A stretch of DNA of 64,000 nt from Ferranicluibacter rubi (GTDB lineage: Bacteria; Pseudomonadota; Alphaproteobacteria; Rhizobiales; Rhizobiaceae). The stretch spans positions 743,429 to 807,428 of the forward strand of contig NZ_JAANCM010000001.1 of NCBI RefSeq assembly GCF_011603255.1, given 5' to 3'. Shown here piece after piece: positions 62,711 through 64,000 of this stretch. Position 1 is the stretch's first letter; each line of letters opens with the position of its first letter. The notes under the pieces were generated by a model. That model ran no database searches. It worked only from the letters and a program-made list of their open reading frames with translations, and was not told the origin of the DNA. The translations under genes were made by a program, and so were the position numbers.

Positions 62711-63600
62711 GACCTCCATCGCGCCTTCAAGGAAATTCCGGCTATATCCTCATCTCAGTGCTCGCCATCGTTGCCCTGCTTTCGGGCTTGGTCGCCGCAC
62801 TTCTTCTGCTCGGACGCGCTGCAACGGATACCGCGCATCTCGCCAGTCGCGATCTCCGGCAGGAAACGCTCCTCCAGTCGGCCGTGGCGCTCGCCGGATA
62901 TCAACTTTTCATCCTGAAACGCCCGCTCGACAGTATCGACGGTCAGCAGTTGCGGCTCGATGCGGGCGTCATCACATTGCGGGTCAGCTCGGATGCCGGG
63001 AAGGTGGACCTGAACGGCTCCGGCAAGGACCTGCTGGCCGCGGCCTACCGGGCCTCAGGATTAACCGCCATGCGCCCGGAGGTCTTCGCGTCGAGAGTCA
63101 TCGACTGGCGAGAGCCCGGGGACATGCCGCAACCGGGCAGCGCCGACACAGCTTACGACCGCCCGCCCGGTCAGCGCGCGCGCAACGCCCCGTTTCGCAC
63201 CCTCGATGACATTGCCTTCGTCCCCGGCGTGGCACGAGACGACATCGCCCGGCTTCGCCCACTTCTCACAGTCTTCAACCCTACAGGCCGTTTGTCGGCC
63301 TTTTTCGCTCCGGAACCTCTCATGGCAGCCATTCCCGGTATCGGCAAAACCACGTCTCGGGATATCGTCGCGCTTCGGGGGAAGAAGACGGCAGAAACCG
63401 AGCAGGCCATAGCAAACCTTGTGCTCGTCGCGGCATCACAGATCGATGCGAAACTACCGCGAACCTACCGTGTCGTCGTTGAACTCCTGTTGCAAGGAAA
63501 CCGCCCGGAGCTCGGCTTCACCGCCGTGTTGTCCGCAGGTGCTGATTCTACGACGCCGTATCAGGTGCTCGCTTGGGATCGGGATGCATTCGGGAAATAA
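62707..63600 (+). CDS. gspK: minor pseudopilin GspK
   Basis: 297 residues. Prepilin site SG before YILISVLAIVALLSG, without Glu at +5, as is normal for GspK at the pseudopilus tip. The large alpha domain carries two helix-hairpin-helix-like turns (DIAFVPGVARDDIARLRP and IPGIGKTTSRDIVALRG). Four-base overlap with gspJ; last gene of the block. Confidence 0.88.
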   Translation: MRPPSRLQGNSGYILISVLAIVALLSGLVAALLLLGRAATDTAHLASRDLRQETLLQSAVALAGYQLFILKRPLDSIDGQQLRLDAGVITLRVSSDAGKVDLNGSGKDLLAAAYRASGLTAMRPEVFASRVIDWREPGDMPQPGSADTAYDRPPGQRARNAPFRTLDDIAFVPGVARDDIARLRPLLTVFNPTGRLSAFFAPEPLMAAIPGIGKTTSRDIVALRGKKTAETEQAIANLVLVAASQIDAKLPRTYRVVVELLLQGNRPELGFTAVLSAGADSTTPYQVLAWDRDAFGK

Positions 63601-63833
63601 TTGAAGGCCGTTGGGATGAGCCGTGGCAACTGGGCTGGCGATAGATGAGCGAGCGGCTCTCCATCACATTGATGCGTTTGTGACAGCCATGCATCTATCC
63701 GCCTCACCCAGAATGGCGACCTGTATAACGCCCAAACCGAATCGAGCCTGGCGTTGCGGCTGCGCCCTGTGACCTGAGCCCCTAAACTTCCTCCAGATTT
63801 TGGTAGAGTCCGTCACAATGAGGAGACGGACGA

Positions 63834-64000
63834 GTGAAGCGTTCACGGTTCACGGTTCACGGAAGAACAGATCATCGGGATATTGAAGGAGCAGGAGGCG
63901 GGCGCGAAGACAGTCGATGTCTGCCGCAAGCACGGCATCTCGGACGCAACCTTCTACAAATATAAGGCAAAGTATGGCGGCATGGACGTGTCGGATGCCC
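63834..64000 (+). pseudogene. IS3-family transposase orfA, frameshifted near the start and cut by the window
   Basis: From 63856 one frame encodes RFTEEQIIGILKEQEAG, KTVDVCRKHGISDATFYKYKAKYGG, the helix-turn-helix of IS3 OrfA. The expected start is GTG 63834 (VKRSRFTEEQ). In this copy that frame is broken: three tandem copies of TTCACGG lie at 63842-63862 where two would give the intact protein, shifting the frame by 7 bp. The OrfA frame upstream meets TGA at 63835-63837 with no ATG or GTG between, so only a TTG at about 63886 remains. Confidence 0.7.
63842..63862 (+). repeat. three tandem copies of a 7-bp repeat in orfA
   Basis: TTCACGG is repeated exactly three times. Two copies restore the usual OrfA N-terminus, so the third looks like a replication-slippage gain. 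Confidence 0.85.

Larger units (their letters stand above)
63770..64000 (+). mobile_element. left part of an IS3-family (IS407-like group) insertion sequence
   Basis: From TGACCTGAGCCCC at 63770 the sequence has the look of a left terminal repeat (continuing TCCTCCAGATTTTGG), with the orfA start about 65 bp inside, as in IS3-family elements. It runs off the window. It lies 169 bp after gspK; no target duplication can be checked because the other end is outside. The spacer 63601-63769 shows nothing else. Confidence 0.7.

Noticed and set aside
1..64000. CRISPR arrays, prophage or conjugative genes
   Set aside because: No regularly spaced repeats and no phage or transfer gene families were found; the IS at the right end is the only mobile element.

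Overview
This 64 kb window is GC-rich and densely packed. It looks like chromosome (or a chromosome-like replicon) of an alphaproteobacterium of the family Rhizobiaceae (Rhizobium, Agrobacterium, Ensifer or Shinella type). The evidence is gene content and order: a rhaDI / rhaRSTPQUK L-rhamnose cluster with a RhaD aldolase-dehydrogenase fusion, a BMP-type nucleoside ABC importer next to deo genes, a retropepsin-like clan AA protease, and promoters that fit the alphaproteobacterial EcfG general-stress sigma factor. The genus cannot be fixed from the sequence alone.

Layout. 1-0.5 kb: tail of a TadE/TadG-like pilus protein. 0.6-12.3 kb: nucleoside salvage, with deoB-add-upp on the plus strand and bmpA, a two-domain ABC ATPase, two permeases, cdd, deoC and deoA on the minus strand; slyX lies antisense inside the second unit. 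12.3-16.9 kb: a TonB-dependent siderophore receptor, an AraC-type regulator, msrA and a small membrane protein. 17.3 kb: tRNA-Ser(GGA). 17.5-22.8 kb: manganese catalase, a small unknown gene, and an Fe-siderophore-type ABC importer with a divergent SAM methyltransferase. 22.9-25.6 kb: a diguanylate cyclase, a DUF6894 protein, an EAL phosphodiesterase and a 56-residue membrane protein.

25.6-36.4 kb: L-rhamnose catabolism (rhaI, rhaD) and, divergently, the DeoR-type regulator with the ABC transporter, mutarotase and kinase. A large inverted repeat between the two units carries the -35 boxes of both. 36.4-38.2 kb: cysK and a LysE-type exporter. 38.2-46.3 kb: amino-sugar / cell-wall recycling: murQ, and divergently a BadF-type kinase, a GntR regulator, a SIS-domain deaminase-like protein and nagA; a convergent coupled trio encodes an amidase, a ROK kinase and CutC. 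46.4-50.9 kb: CysZ/EI24-like membrane protein, HD-GYP protein, (S)-ureidoglycine aminohydrolase and NhaA.

50.9-63.6 kb: a complete-looking type II secretion system in two divergent blocks (gspE-L-M-C/N-like on the minus strand; gspD-O-F-G-H-I-J-K on the plus strand). Between them lies a gene for a Tat-exported ferritin-like diiron protein, which is a reasonable candidate substrate. The window ends inside the left part of an IS3-family insertion sequence whose orfA start is frameshifted by one extra copy of a 7-bp repeat.

The items most worth following up are the T2SS with its embedded ferritin-like protein, three EcfG-like promoters in front of the Mn-catalase, DUF6894 and small membrane protein genes, the symmetric rha operator, CutC coupled to a sugar kinase, and the tandem long palindromes behind upp.
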